Shown here: positions 51,294 through 60,501 of the stretch, one piece after another
Layout: each line of letters starts with the position of its first letter
How positions within the stretch are numbered: the first letter of the stretch is position 1
Assembly: GCF_014852585.1 (NCBI RefSeq)
Contig: NZ_JACVBX010000009.1
Location: forward strand, 186,001-250,000
Reading direction: 5' to 3'
Origin: Pseudomonas sp. PDM18
GTDB taxonomy: Bacteria > Pseudomonadota > Gammaproteobacteria > Pseudomonadales > Pseudomonadaceae
Length of the DNA: 64,000 nt
Translations under genes and position numbers: made by a program
Notes under the pieces: model-generated
What the model was told of the DNA's origin: nothing
The model's input: the letters and a program-made list of their open reading frames with translations, nothing else
Databases searched by the model: none

Positions 51294-51839
51294 TCAGTCT
51301 TCCAGCAACGGAAACCGCTTGGCGATCTCGTCACCGGTGAACTTCGCAACCCAGCCCTCGGCGTTGTTGAACAGACGGATGGCGACGAAGTGCGGGCGCT
51401 CGCCCATGTCGAACCAGTGGCGAGTTCCGGCGGGAACCGAGATCAGGTCGTTCTTCTCGCACTGCACGGCATAGACGTGATCCTCAATGTGCAGGGTGAA
51501 CAGCCCTCGGCCGGCGACGAAGAAGCGCACCTCGTCCTCCCCGTGGCGGTGCTCGTCGAGGAACTTGGCGCGCAACTCGTCCTTCTGCGGATGGTCGGCG
51601 GTGAGGCTGACGACGTCGACGGTGACGTAGCCCTCTTCTTCCTGCAGGCGGCGAATCTCGTGCTGGTAGGCAGCGATCACTTCTTCCTGGCTGGCGCCGG
51701 GGACGATGGGGGCGTTGGCCGCCCAGCGCTGGAAGCGCACGCCCAGCTCGCCCAGGGTGGAGGCGATGTCCTCGGCATGGGTCAGCAGCTTCAGTGGCTG
51801 CTCGGGGTTGGATTCGTGATAGACGGTCAGGCTGCTCAT
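51294..51839 (-). CDS. mtnD: Acireductone dioxygenase
   Basis: A 181-residue cupin. The metal ligands are visible in FLDEHRHGEDEVRFFVAGRGL (His-x-His, Glu) and in DLISVPAGTRHWFDMGE (His, about residue 140). The enzyme cleaves acireductone with oxygen; the metal (Fe or Ni) decides whether the product is the keto acid of methionine or a carbon-monoxide-forming side product. ATG 51839 was chosen as the family start (MSSLTVYH). It sits 47 bases after mtnB. Confidence 0.94.
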   Translation of the reverse strand: MSSLTVYHESNPEQPLKLLTHAEDIASTLGELGVRFQRWAANAPIVPGASQEEVIAAYQHEIRRLQEEEGYVTVDVVSLTADHPQKDELRAKFLDEHRHGEDEVRFFVAGRGLFTLHIEDHVYAVQCEKNDLISVPAGTRHWFDMGERPHFVAIRLFNNAEGWVAKFTGDEIAKRFPLLED

Positions 51840-51886
51840 GGTCGTTATCCTTCTGGGCTGTTTCCGCAAAAGCGGGCCGGATTCGC

Positions 51887-52513
51887 TCAGCGCGTGCCGC
51901 CGCGAAGGCTCAGTACTTTCAGTTCGCATTCGAAGAGGAATTCGAAGGCTTCGATCTGGCGCAGGGCATCGGCCATGCGTGGGCCCCAAGTGTACAGGCC
52001 GTGGCCGCGGATCAGGTAACCGGGGCAGTCCGGATGCGCATCGAGCCAGGGCTGTACCTGGGCGGCCAGGCGCGCGATGTCCTGGTCGTTGTCGAAGATC
52101 GGCACGGTCACGCGGCCTTCGTGGGTGGTGACGCCGCTGAAGGCCTTCTGTAGCTCGTAGTCCTCCAGCTCCAGGCGGTCGCCGGCGGTCAGGCGCGACA
52201 GCACGGTAGCGTTGACCGAATGGGTGTGCAGCACCGCACCGATCTCCGCGCGCCAGGCGTAGAGCTGGGTGTGCAGCAGGGTTTCCGCCGAAGGCTTCTT
52301 GCCGGGCTCCAGGCTGTTGCCGGAAAGATCCGTTTCCAGCACGTCGTCCTCGCCAAGCTGGCCCTTGTGCTTGCCGGAGACGGTGAGCAGCGCGCGGGCG
52401 GCCGCCAGGCGCGCCGAGTAGTTGCTGCTGGTGGCCGGCGACCAGCCGCGGCCATAGAGGAAGCGGCCGGCGTCGATGATCTGCCGGGTCAGCTGTTCAC
52501 GGGTGTCGTTCAT
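51887..52513 (-). CDS. mtnB: Methylthioribulose-1-phosphate dehydratase
   Basis: A 208-residue class II aldolase-fold enzyme. The zinc site is in GAVLHTHSVNATVLSRL (HxH, about 100) and PGYLIRGHGLYTWG (His, about 165). SNYSARLAAAR marks the substrate phosphate loop. It dehydrates methylthioribulose 1-phosphate in the salvage of methylthioadenosine, the by-product of SpeE. It overlaps the upstream MFS gene by 17 bases. Confidence 0.94.
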   Translation of the reverse strand: MNDTREQLTRQIIDAGRFLYGRGWSPATSSNYSARLAAARALLTVSGKHKGQLGEDDVLETDLSGNSLEPGKKPSAETLLHTQLYAWRAEIGAVLHTHSVNATVLSRLTAGDRLELEDYELQKAFSGVTTHEGRVTVPIFDNDQDIARLAAQVQPWLDAHPDCPGYLIRGHGLYTWGPRMADALRQIEAFEFLFECELKVLSLRGGTR

Positions 52514-53657
52514 GCGGGTCCTCGTTCAGACGGGTCCAGATGATGAAGGCGGCGGCCAGCGCGGCAAGGCTGGCGATGGAGAAGGTCCAGGCCGGGCCAA
52601 GGCTACCCCAGCTGTAGCCGGAGTAAAGCGCGCCCAGCGCGCCGCCGGTCCCCGCCAGCGCGGCGTAGAGCGCCTGGCCCTGGCCCTGCTGGCGCGCCTG
52701 GAAGCTGCGCTGGACGAAATGGATAGCGGCGGCGTGGAAGCTGCCGAAGGTTGCCGCGTGCAGCAACTGGGCGAACAGCAATACCGACAGGTGCCCGGCC
52801 AGCGTGCCCAGCAGCAGCCAGCGCAAGGCCGCCAGCAGGAAGCTCGCCACCAGCACCTGGCGCAGGGAAAAACGCTTGAGCAGGCGCGGCATGACCAGGA
52901 ACAGCAGCACCTCGGCCACCACGCCCAGCGCCCAGAGCTGGCCGATCAGGCCACGGGCATAGCCGAGCGCTTCCAGGTGCAGGGTCAGGAAGGTGTAGTA
53001 CGGGCCGTGGGACAGCTGCATCAGGCACACGCAGAGATAAAACGCGAGCACGCCGGGCTTGAGCAGTTGCTGACGGAAGCCACCGGCGCTGGCTTCGTCC
53101 TGCCGCGCCGGCGGCTGGGCGTTCGGCACCCACCAGCTGGCCCCGACGATGCCGAGCATGATCGCCAGCAACGCCAGCGGATAGGCGTCCAGGCTGGCAA
53201 ACTCGAACAATCTGCCCAGACCGACCACGGTGCAGATGAAGCCTATGGAACCCCACAGGCGGATGCGGCTGTAGCTCTCGGTGCGCCCACTCAGGTGCGC
53301 CAGGGTGATCACTTCGAACTGAGGCAGCACCGCGTGCCAGAAGAACGCGTGCCCGGCCATGATCAGCGCCAGCCAGGCATAGCTGTGGCCGAGGAATATG
53401 CCGGCGAAGCACAGCGCCGTGCACACCGCGCCAAAGCGCACGATGGCCAGCCGCTGGCCGCTGCGGTCGCCCAGCCACCCCCACAGGTTCGGCGCCACGC
53501 AGCGCATCAGCATGGGGATGGCGACCAGCTCGCCGATGCGCGCGCTGGAGAAGCCCAGGTGATGGAAATACAGCGCGAGGAACGGCGCCGTCCCGCCCAG
53601 CAGGCAGAAGTAGAAGAAGTAGAAACTGGACAACCGCCAGTAAGGGACCTGCGTCAT
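52497..53657 (-). CDS. MFS transporter, phenylpropionate-permease-like
   Basis: A 386-residue twelve-helix transporter of the HcaT/lacY-like class. It begins MTQVPYWRLSSFYFFYFCLL and has the loop 2-3 region (NLWGWLGDRSGQRLAIVRFG). The nominal hydrocarbon-acid specificity should not be trusted: it is found between aroC and mtnB in Pseudomonas, so a methionine-salvage or aromatic compound is possible. A 12-base inverted repeat immediately upstream holds the only Shine-Dalgarno-like sequence (GGAAGG). Confidence 0.9.
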   Translation of the reverse strand: MTQVPYWRLSSFYFFYFCLLGGTAPFLALYFHHLGFSSARIGELVAIPMLMRCVAPNLWGWLGDRSGQRLAIVRFGAVCTALCFAGIFLGHSYAWLALIMAGHAFFWHAVLPQFEVITLAHLSGRTESYSRIRLWGSIGFICTVVGLGRLFEFASLDAYPLALLAIMLGIVGASWWVPNAQPPARQDEASAGGFRQQLLKPGVLAFYLCVCLMQLSHGPYYTFLTLHLEALGYARGLIGQLWALGVVAEVLLFLVMPRLLKRFSLRQVLVASFLLAALRWLLLGTLAGHLSVLLFAQLLHAATFGSFHAAAIHFVQRSFQARQQGQGQALYAALAGTGGALGALYSGYSWGSLGPAWTFSIASLAALAAAFIIWTRLNEDPHERHP

Positions 53658-53669
53658 CGGCGGCGCGAC

Positions 53670-53705
53670 GAACCTTCCGCGAACCGGTTGGCCCGCGGAA
53701 GGTTC
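53670..53705 (-). promoter_or_regulatory. Perfect inverted repeat between aroC and the MFS gene
   Basis: GAACCTTCCGCG, 12-base loop, CGCGGAAGGTTC. On the minus strand the 3' arm contains GGAAGG, about 16 bases before the MFS ATG, so the stem could hide the ribosome site. No T run, so an ordinary terminator is less likely; attenuation between aroC and the MFS gene is possible. Confidence 0.6.
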
Positions 53706-53712
53706 AGGTCGA

Positions 53713-54804
53713 TCAGAGCTGACCGAGGACCGGAGTGCCGACCTTCACGTCGGCATTCTGCGCGCGATGACGCAGCAGATGGTCGAGCAGCACGATGGCC
53801 ATCATCGCCTCGGCGATGGGGGTCGCGCGGATGCCCACGCACGGGTCGTGGCGGCCCTTGGTGATCACGTCCACCGGGTTGCCGTTCACGTCGATGGAAC
53901 GGCCGGGGGTGGTGATGCTGGAGGTCGGCTTGAGCGCCAGGTGGGCGACGATCGGCTGGCCGGAGGAGATGCCGCCGAGGATGCCGCCGGCATTGTTCGA
54001 CAGGAAGCCTTCCGGGGTCAGCTCGTCGCGGTGCTCGGTCCCGCGCTGGGCGACGCTGGCGAAGCCGGCGCCGATCTCTACGCCCTTCACCGCATTGATG
54101 CTCATCAGCGCGTGGGCCAGTTCGGCATCCAGGCGGTCGAAGATCGGCTCGCCCAGGCCCGGCGGCACGCCTTCGGCGACCACGGTGATCTTCGCGCCGA
54201 CCGAATCCTGGTCACGGCGCAGCTGGTCCATGTAGGCCTCCAGCTCCGGGACCTTGTCCGGGTCGGGGCTGAAGAAGGCGTTCTCTTCGACGCTGTCCCA
54301 GGTCTTGAAGGGGATTTCGATCGGGCCGAGCTGGCTCATGTAGCCGCGCACGCGGATGCCCATGCCTGCCAGCACCTTCTTGGCGATGGCGCCGGCGGCC
54401 ACGCGCATGGCGGTCTCGCGCGCCGAGGAGCGGCCGCCGCCACGGTAGTCGCGCACACCGTACTTGTGGTGGTAGGTGTAGTCGGCGTGGGCCGGGCGGA
54501 ACAGGTCCTTGATCGCCGAGTAGTCCTTGGACTTCTGGTCGGTATTGCGGATAAGCAGGCCGATCGGGGTGCCGGTGGTCTTGCCCTCGAACACGCCGGA
54601 GAGAATTTCCACCTCGTCGGCTTCCTGCCGCTGGGTGGTGTGGCGACTGGTGCCGGGCTTGCGGCGGTCCAGGTCGCGCTGCAGGTCTTCCAGGGAAATC
54701 TCCAGGCCGGGCGGGCAGCCGTCGACGATGGCGACCAGCGCCGGGCCGTGGCTTTCGCCAGCGGTGGTGACGGTGAACAGCTTGCCGTAGGTGTTGCCGG
54801 ACAT
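53713..54804 (-). CDS. aroC: Chorismate synthase
   Basis: A 363-residue FMN-dependent lyase making chorismate from EPSP, the branch point that feeds PabB. The signatures [36 protein letters not shown] (about 135) and [12 protein letters not shown] (about 300) are intact. ATG 54804 ([14 protein letters not shown]) matches the family N-terminus; the frame extends 31 residues further without support. It probably heads the MFS-mtnB-mtnD-mtnC gene string. Confidence 0.96.
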   Translation of the reverse strand: MSGNTYGKLFTVTTAGESHGPALVAIVDGCPPGLEISLEDLQRDLDRRKPGTSRHTTQRQEADEVEILSGVFEGKTTGTPIGLLIRNTDQKSKDYSAIKDLFRPAHADYTYHHKYGVRDYRGGGRSSARETAMRVAAGAIAKKVLAGMGIRVRGYMSQLGPIEIPFKTWDSVEENAFFSPDPDKVPELEAYMDQLRRDQDSVGAKITVVAEGVPPGLGEPIFDRLDAELAHALMSINAVKGVEIGAGFASVAQRGTEHRDELTPEGFLSNNAGGILGGISSGQPIVAHLALKPTSSITTPGRSIDVNGNPVDVITKGRHDPCVGIRATPIAEAMMAIVLLDHLLRHRAQNADVKVGTPVLGQL

Positions 54805-54927
54805 GCGAGGCTCCGCGAAAAGACTGGGATTCGAAAAGGCCGAGCAGTATACCTGCGTCAATCCGCCCTGCGAACCTTCGCGGCCCGCGAGGATCAAAGC
54901 GCCATCAGCCCCATCGTGAAGTCATCG

Positions 54928-55947
54928 ATGCGCCGTCTCGCCCTGTTCTACTTCCTGCTCATTTCTTCCTTTGCCCAGGCAGCCCCCACCAGCATCCTGC
55001 AACGCCCCTATGACCTGGACACAGGTCACGGTGTGCTGGGCGGCACGATGCTGCTGCCGCAGACTGACAGTCCACCACCGGTGGCCCTGCTGATCGCCGG
55101 CTCCGGCCCCACCGACCGCGACGGCAACAACCCCGAGGGCGGGCAGAACGCCTACCTGCGCAAACTGGCCGAGGCGCTGGCGGAGAATGGCATCGCCAGC
55201 GTGCGCTACGACAAGCGCGGCGTGGCCCGCAGCCTGCCCGCGGCGCCGCGCGAGGAAGAACTCAGCGTCGAGGCCTACGTCCGCGACGTGGTGGCCTGGA
55301 GCGACAAGCTGGCCCACGACCCGCGCTTCGGCCGGCAGATTCTCATCGGCCACAGCGAAGGCGCGCTGATCGCCAGCCTCGCCGCGCCGCAAACCCACGC
55401 CGAGGCCCTGATTTCCCTGGCCGGCAGCGCCCGCCCGATCGGCGAAGTCCTGCGCGAGCAGTTGCAGGGCCGCCTGCCCCCGCCCCTGCTGGCGCAAGCC
55501 GACCAACTGATCGACGGCCTGCAGGCCGGGCAATTGCAGCCCAGGGTGCCGGAGCCGCTGAAAGTGCTGTTCCGTCCCAGCGTGCAGCCGTACCTGATTT
55601 CGCTGTTCCGCCAGGACCCCGCCCACGCCTTCGCCGCGCTCAAGCTGCCCACCCTGATCCTTCAAGGCACCAACGACATCCAGGTGGGTGTCGAGGATGC
55701 CCAGGCGCTCAAGCGCGCCAAGCCCGACAGCGACTTCCACCTGATCTCGGGGATGAACCACATCCTGCGCATCGTTCCGACCAGCGGTCCGCAGCAACTC
55801 GCCTCCTACAACAACCCCAACCTGCCGCTGGCCCGCGAGCTGGTGCAGCGCGTCACGGCGTTCATCCGGCAGGCGCAGACCCTGCCTGGAGGCACGCTGG
55901 CGGAATCTGGAGCGAACGTCTCAAGAAATCCGCCGCTGCGTCGATAA
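54928..55947 (+). CDS. Secreted alpha/beta hydrolase
   Basis: 339 residues. Signal peptide MRRLALFYFLLISSFAQA. The serine hydrolase domain has the oxyanion motif ALLIAGSGPTDRDGN (about 50), the nucleophile in QILIGHSEGALIASLA (Ser about 145), the catalytic Asp in LILQGTNDIQVGVED and His in ISGMNHILR. This is the bacterial YfhR/acyl-peptidase-like type; substrate unknown. The start is uncertain: GTG 54916 would add four residues. It is divergent from aroC. Confidence 0.85.
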   Translation: MRRLALFYFLLISSFAQAAPTSILQRPYDLDTGHGVLGGTMLLPQTDSPPPVALLIAGSGPTDRDGNNPEGGQNAYLRKLAEALAENGIASVRYDKRGVARSLPAAPREEELSVEAYVRDVVAWSDKLAHDPRFGRQILIGHSEGALIASLAAPQTHAEALISLAGSARPIGEVLREQLQGRLPPPLLAQADQLIDGLQAGQLQPRVPEPLKVLFRPSVQPYLISLFRQDPAHAFAALKLPTLILQGTNDIQVGVEDAQALKRAKPDSDFHLISGMNHILRIVPTSGPQQLASYNNPNLPLARELVQRVTAFIRQAQTLPGGTLAESGANVSRNPPLRR

Positions 55948-55996
55948 ACCACGGGAGAGCCCTGGTCACGCCCACCAGGCCCCGAGGTAGATCCCC

Positions 55997-56776
55997 ATGA
56001 CCGAAGCCGAACAGACCGCCGTCGCCGCCGACGAGGCCGCCGCCCGCCCGCACCCGTGGGCCGAGCTGGCGCCGGAACACTATCGCCTGCTGCGCCTGGC
56101 GCCGCTGCCCACCGACCGCACTACCGGCGCGCGCCCGCTGCGCTTCGTCCAGCTGGGCCGGGTGGAACGCCACAACGCCGAGCAGAGCCTGCTGCGCCTG
56201 ACCGTTCAGGTGCCCGGCCAGGTGCTGCGCAAGGAAGTGAACCTGCTGGAGGTCTGGGCGGACCACCGCAACAAGGAAGTGCGCTTTGGCGCCGATTCAG
56301 GCTTTGCCACCGATCCGCTGAACCGCGGCCTCGGGCGCTTCCTGCTGGCCCAGGGAGTGGCCTGGGCGAAAAAGAAGTGGTCGCACTACCGCGTCGAGGG
56401 CGGCGCGCTGGCGATGAAGGACGCACCCAACGAAGAGGCCCGGCAACGCCGCGACCACTTCCTGCGCGCCCAGGGCTTCGACGTGATCTACGAAGATTCG
56501 CGGCTGCTGAAGGCGCGCTACAGCGTCGGCCGGGTCAGCGAGCTGTATGACGACTGGCACAAGGAGAAGGTGCAGATACTCCCGCTGCTGGAGGCCGGCT
56601 CCATGCTGGAACAGGCCGACCAGAACCTCGCCACCCAGTCCAACGAAATCCGCCGGCTGGAACAGCGCATCGAGACCTTCCGCCGCGACGACACCAGCCT
56701 GCGCTTCACCATTGCCTGCCTGACGGTGTTCGCCGTGTTCCAGGCGGGGTTGCTGATCTGGATCGCCACGCATTGA
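55997..56776 (+). CDS. Conserved protein: GNAT-like domain, coiled coil, C-terminal membrane anchor
   Basis: 259 residues. A central region (FGADSGFATDPLNRGLGRFLLAQGVAWAKKKWSHYRVEGG) has a GNAT-like acetyl-CoA loop pattern (RGLGRFLL), followed by RDHFLRAQGFDVIYED. A coiled coil (QADQNLATQSNEIRRLEQRIETFRRDD, about 205-232) then joins a C-terminal transmembrane helix (FTIACLTVFAVFQAGLLIWIA). The catalytic role is unproven; relatives are uncharacterised. A tail-anchored acyltransferase is the working idea. It lies 49 bases after the esterase gene. Confidence 0.75.
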   Translation: MTEAEQTAVAADEAAARPHPWAELAPEHYRLLRLAPLPTDRTTGARPLRFVQLGRVERHNAEQSLLRLTVQVPGQVLRKEVNLLEVWADHRNKEVRFGADSGFATDPLNRGLGRFLLAQGVAWAKKKWSHYRVEGGALAMKDAPNEEARQRRDHFLRAQGFDVIYEDSRLLKARYSVGRVSELYDDWHKEKVQILPLLEAGSMLEQADQNLATQSNEIRRLEQRIETFRRDDTSLRFTIACLTVFAVFQAGLLIWIATH

Positions 56777-56848
56777 GCCATTGCGCCCCGCCGACGCATC
56801 GGCGAGGCCGTCGAGCGATCGCGCTGAACCCACCCGAAGCCGCTTTTT

Positions 56849-56926
56849 GTAGGAGCGAGCTTGCTCGCGAACCGCCCAGCCTCGTCGCGACTGGTGAGCC
56901 CTGTTCGCGAGCAAGCTCGCTCCTAC
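56849..56926. repeat. REP/REPIN element B5 (paired inverted REPs)
   Basis: GTAGGAGCGAGCTTGCTCGC and the inverted GCGAGCAAGCTCGCTCCTAC flank 32 bases. It separates convergent genes and ends 10 bases before the prmB stop. Confidence 0.9.
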
Positions 56927-56936
56927 AGGTTCGGAT

Positions 56937-57851
56937 TCAGGCGTTTACGCGGGACTTGAACAGCGCCTGGTGTTCGCGGCACTGCTGCGCCGAGAGCAGG
57001 AACACGCCATGGCCGCCGTACTCGAAGTCCAGCCAGGTGAAGTCCACTTCCGGATAAAGCGCCGCCACGTGCACCTGGCTGTTGCCCACTTCCACCACCA
57101 GCGTGCCGCGCTCGGTCAGGTGGTCCCCGGCCTCGGCCAGCATGCGCCGCACCAGGTCCAGGCCGTCGTTGCCGCAGGCCAGGCCCAGCTCGGGCTCGTG
57201 GTGGTACTCGGCCGGCATGTCGGCGAAGTCTTCGGCATCGACATAGGGCGGGTTCGACACGATCAGGTCGAAACGCTGGCCCGGCAGGCCTTCGAAACCA
57301 TCGCCCTGCACGGTGTAGACGCGCTCGCCGAGCTCGTGGCGCTCGATGTTGATGTTGGCCACTTCCAGGGCGTCGAACGACAGGTCGCCCAGCACCACCT
57401 CGGAGTCTGGGAAGGCGCTGGCACAGGCGATGCCGATACAGCCCGAGCCGGTGCACAGGTCGAGGATTCGCGCGGGGTCGGCCGCGAGCCAGGGCTCGAA
57501 GCGGCGTTCGATCAGCTCGGCGATGGGCGAACGCGGCACCAGCACGCGCTCATCCACCACGAAAGGCATGCCGCAGAACCAGGCTTCGCCCAGCAGGTAG
57601 GCGGTGGGCACGCGCTCCTCGATACGCCGGCGCAACAGGTGCATCAGGTACTCGCGCTCCTTGTCCTCCAGGCGGCAGTCCAGGTAGGCATCGGCCATTT
57701 CCCAGGGCAGGTGCAGCGCGCCCAGCACCAGCTGGCGGGCTTCGTCCCAGGCGTTGTCGGTACCGTGGCCAAAGAACAGTTCCTCGGCGTGGAAGCGGCT
57801 GACGGCCCAGCGGATGTGGTCACGCAGGGTCAGCAAACGGGATTCGGTCAC
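56937..57851 (-). CDS. prmB: Ribosomal protein uL3 N5-glutamine methyltransferase
   Basis: A 304-residue SAM-dependent methyltransferase. The SAM motif is [20 protein letters not shown] (about 130-150) and the substrate-binding NPPY is at about residue 202 ([14 protein letters not shown]). Paired with aroC in many genomes, it methylates a glutamine of ribosomal protein L3. The start is a GTG at 57851 with GAGGA about ten bases upstream; the frame extends 28 residues more without support. Confidence 0.93.
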   Translation of the reverse strand: MTESRLLTLRDHIRWAVSRFHAEELFFGHGTDNAWDEARQLVLGALHLPWEMADAYLDCRLEDKEREYLMHLLRRRIEERVPTAYLLGEAWFCGMPFVVDERVLVPRSPIAELIERRFEPWLAADPARILDLCTGSGCIGIACASAFPDSEVVLGDLSFDALEVANINIERHELGERVYTVQGDGFEGLPGQRFDLIVSNPPYVDAEDFADMPAEYHHEPELGLACGNDGLDLVRRMLAEAGDHLTERGTLVVEVGNSQVHVAALYPEVDFTWLDFEYGGHGVFLLSAQQCREHQALFKSRVNA

Positions 57852-58031
57852 GGCAGCAGTCCTCGCAGCTCGCAAAAAGTGGCGCATTCTAGCGGAACGT
57901 GGGGGCTCTGGGGCGCCTCCGGGCGGTTCCGTCAAAGAATGCCATTACCACTTTGGCGCGAGTTCGCAAAGATTCACAGCGGACGCGTTACGGCCCACAA
58001 TGAGTGAACATGCATTTACAGGAGTCCAGAC

Positions 58032-58628
58032 ATGTCCCATCCGCTCAGCATGCTGCAGATCAGTGGGCGCGGATATCCGCCGGCCACCCTGCGCCAGAGC
58101 ACTCTGTTGATCATCGACGCCCAGGAGGAATACCGCAGCGGCGTGCTCGCCCTGCCTGACCTGGACGCGGCGGTGGCGCAGATTCGCCTGCTGCTGGAGA
58201 CGGCCCGGAACATGGGCACTCCCATCGTCCATGTGCATCACCTGGGCGTGGTCGGTGGCCTGCTCGACCCGCAGGGCCCGCGCGGCCGATTCCTGCCGGA
58301 GCTGGCCCCGCTGCCGGGCGAGGTGGTGGTGGACAAGCGCCTGCCCAACGCCTTCGCCGGCACCGACCTGCATGACCGCCTGCAGGCCAGCGGTCGCCTG
58401 GACCTGATCGTCTGCGGGTTCATGACCCACTCCAGCATCAGCACCACCGTCCGCGCCGCCAAGGACTACGGTTATCGCTGCACCCTGGTGGACGCAGCCT
58501 GCGCCACCCGCGACATTCCCACTCCCGAAGGTGGCGTGCTCGCCGCCCGCGACCTGCACCGTGCGGAAATCGCCGCCCTGGGCGACAACTTCGCCGCCGT
58601 GGTCGCACAGGCCCAGGCGCTGGTCTGA
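58032..58628 (+). CDS. Isochorismatase-family cysteine hydrolase
   Basis: 198 residues with a complete catalytic triad: Asp in LLIIDAQEEY (about 29), Lys in VVDKRLPNAFAG (about 101) and Cys in LIVCGFMTHSSISTTVRAA (Cys is in VCG, with the usual nucleophile site shifted to the following F/M/T). The family is certain; whether the expected Cys is at the canonical spot needs an alignment. Substrate unknown. GGAG about 8 bases before the ATG supports the start. Confidence 0.82.
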   Translation: MSHPLSMLQISGRGYPPATLRQSTLLIIDAQEEYRSGVLALPDLDAAVAQIRLLLETARNMGTPIVHVHHLGVVGGLLDPQGPRGRFLPELAPLPGEVVVDKRLPNAFAGTDLHDRLQASGRLDLIVCGFMTHSSISTTVRAAKDYGYRCTLVDAACATRDIPTPEGGVLAARDLHRAEIAALGDNFAAVVAQAQALV

Positions 58629-58696
58629 AGCCATTCGTCCCGACGGGCGGCAGCGACAAGCGCCAGGGGTTAGGCTCAGTTTAGGCGCGAAAGCCC

Positions 58697-58723
58697 GCGA
58701 ACCCGCTCACCCAGCGGGTTCGC
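58697..58723. repeat. Perfect 11-base inverted repeat
   Basis: GCGAACCCGCT-CACCC-AGCGGGTTCGC, after the isochorismatase gene and before the small membrane protein. There is no T run; it may be a mRNA-end stabiliser or weak terminator. Confidence 0.6.
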
Positions 58724-58801
58724 CGCGCTTCCCGACCCTGGGGTTGGAACCCCACCCCTCCCCACCGGTCATAGCCTCGTTCAACAGATGAGGAAGTCGG
58801 G

Positions 58802-59122
58802 ATGAAGATGACCGAGAAGTTCGATCCACCCAGCCTGCGCCCGAAACGTCCGGGCCGCTGGCGCTGGCGCTTCGCCGCCGCGATTGCCGCGGTGATCGCC
58901 ACCTTCGGCATCCTGTCCAGCATGGCCGGCGTCGCCGCCCTGCTCCGCCGCCAGCCCGCGGTGGGCGTGCTGCACATCGAACCGGGCGCTGGCGCCGTGC
59001 TGCTGGTCATCGGCCTGTTATGTCTCTGGCTGGGCGTCACCTTCTGGCGCGCCGCCCGCCGCCGTGCCCGTGGCCGCGACGGCCTGAGCCTGTCGCCGCG
59101 ACTGATGAAGCGCCGCAACTGA
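58802..59122 (+). CDS. Small membrane protein of unknown function
   Basis: 106 residues with a basic N-terminus (RPKRPGRWRWRFAA), two hydrophobic helices (AAAIAAVIATFGILSSMAGVAAL; AGAVLLVIGLLCLWLGVTFW) and a highly basic tail (RAARRRARGRD). The charge distribution places both ends in the cytosol. The family is not recognised. GAGGA lies about nine bases before the ATG; ATG 58808 is an alternative start. Confidence 0.7.
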   Translation: MKMTEKFDPPSLRPKRPGRWRWRFAAAIAAVIATFGILSSMAGVAALLRRQPAVGVLHIEPGAGAVLLVIGLLCLWLGVTFWRAARRRARGRDGLSLSPRLMKRRN

Positions 59123-59190
59123 TTTCCTGGGCGAATTTCCGTAGGACCGGCACGATCCGTTAGACTGCGCGGCTCTTCGAGGAGGTGCGC

Positions 59191-59748
59191 ATGCAAGACG
59201 ACGATTTTTCCCAGTTCGCCCGCGAAATGCGCGGCGTCAAGCGCATCACCGTGGACCAGGCCGACACCGGCAAACCCAAGGCCGACCGCAAGCAGCTCAA
59301 GGAGCTGCGGCAGAACGCGACTGTGCGCACCGAGAACATCCGGGTGGACGGTCTGTCCGACCAGTTCGTCATCGACGTCGGCCCCGAAGACGAACTCTAC
59401 TGGGCTCGCGATGGTGTCCAGGAAGGCCAGATCCGCAAGCTCAAGGCCGGCCAGATCGCCTTCGAGGGCAGCCTCGACCTGCACGGCATGAAGATCGAGA
59501 CGGCCCGCGAAACCCTCTGGGACTTCATCGCCGAAGCCACTCGCTTCGAGATCCGCTGCGTCCGCGTCACCCATGGCAAGGCCGCACGCGTCGATGGCCG
59601 CAGCCCGATGGTGAAGAGCCACGTGAACACCTGGCTGCGCCAGCATCCGCAGGTGCTCGGCTTTGCCTCCTGCTTGCCACGCCACGGCGGTACCGGAGCG
59701 ATCTACGTGATGCTGCGACGCACCATGCTCGAAGGTCGCGACGAATAA
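59191..59748 (+). CDS. Smr-domain protein
   Basis: 185 residues. The C-terminal Smr (MutS2-type) domain has the LDLHGMKIETARETLW motif (about 98-113) and VTHGKAARVDGRSPMVKSHV (about 129-148), in which the usual HGKG reads HGKA. Smr proteins of this class are candidate endonucleases or translation-rescue factors. The N-terminal half is charged and poorly structured. GAGGAG about 7 bases before ATG 59191 decides the start. It lies 143 bases before folE. Confidence 0.85.
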   Translation: MQDDDFSQFAREMRGVKRITVDQADTGKPKADRKQLKELRQNATVRTENIRVDGLSDQFVIDVGPEDELYWARDGVQEGQIRKLKAGQIAFEGSLDLHGMKIETARETLWDFIAEATRFEIRCVRVTHGKAARVDGRSPMVKSHVNTWLRQHPQVLGFASCLPRHGGTGAIYVMLRRTMLEGRDE

Positions 59749-59891
59749 ATCCGGCACGGTAATCCAGGTGCAGCGCATGGCACCAAACCATCAGCCATAA
59801 CGCGCCAACCGGCAGCAGGCGCTTGCCAGAGGGGGCCGCGCGCCCTACCCTGCGCCACGGTTTTTATTTTTGTCATTGCCACAGGTAGATC

Positions 59892-60437
59892 ATGTCCCTG
59901 GAACAAAACTACTCCGCGATCCTCAGCCAGCTCGGTGAGGACGTCACCCGCGAAGGTCTGGTCGACACGCCCAAGCGTGCCGCCAAGGCCATGCAGTATC
60001 TTTGCCGCGGCTACCAGCAGACGCTGGAGGAGATCGTCAACGGCGCCCTGTTCAGCTCCGACAACAGCGAGATGGTGCTGGTCAAGGACATCGAGCTCTA
60101 CTCGCTGTGCGAGCACCACCTGCTGCCCTTCATCGGCAAGGCCCACGTCGCCTACATCCCCAATGGCAAGGTGCTGGGCCTGTCCAAGGTCGCGCGCATC
60201 GTCGACATGTATGCCCGGCGCCTGCAGATCCAGGAAAACATGTCGCGGCAGATCGCCGAGGCTGTGCAGCAGGTCACTGGCGCGCTGGGCGTGGCCGTGG
60301 TGATCGAAGCCAAGCACATGTGCATGATGATGCGCGGTGTCGAGAAGCAGAACTCCTCGATGGTCACCTCGGTGATGCTCGGCGAGTTCCGCGAGAACGC
60401 CGCCACCCGCAGCGAGTTCCTCAGCCTGATCCGCTGA
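59892..60437 (+). CDS. folE: GTP cyclohydrolase I
   Basis: A 181-residue enzyme making 7,8-dihydroneopterin triphosphate from GTP, the first folate step; PabB at 3420 serves the same pathway. The zinc-binding residues are Cys and His in [12 protein letters not shown] (about 74-82) and Cys in [12 protein letters not shown] (about 143). [16 protein letters not shown] is the conserved core helix. The length is shorter than E. coli FolE (222), as in the FolE2-named P. aeruginosa copy. It ends in a strong terminator. Confidence 0.95.
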   Translation: MSLEQNYSAILSQLGEDVTREGLVDTPKRAAKAMQYLCRGYQQTLEEIVNGALFSSDNSEMVLVKDIELYSLCEHHLLPFIGKAHVAYIPNGKVLGLSKVARIVDMYARRLQIQENMSRQIAEAVQQVTGALGVAVVIEAKHMCMMMRGVEKQNSSMVTSVMLGEFRENAATRSEFLSLIR

Positions 60438-60455
60438 TCGCGAACCGCCGCCATG

Positions 60456-60483
60456 AAAAAACCGGCCCTCGGGCCGGTTTTTT
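60456..60483. terminator. Terminator between folE and the Cache-domain gene
   Basis: AAAAAACCGGCCC-TC-GGGCCGGTTTTTT, a long perfect inverted repeat serving convergent genes. Confidence 0.93.
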
Positions 60484-60501
60484 GTGCCTGCGCAACAGAG
60501 A

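Noticed and set aside
59749-59891. Possible riboswitch upstream of folE
   Set aside because: No tetrahydrofolate or preQ1 signature could be recognised; only ordinary GC-rich sequence and one T-rich patch are seen.
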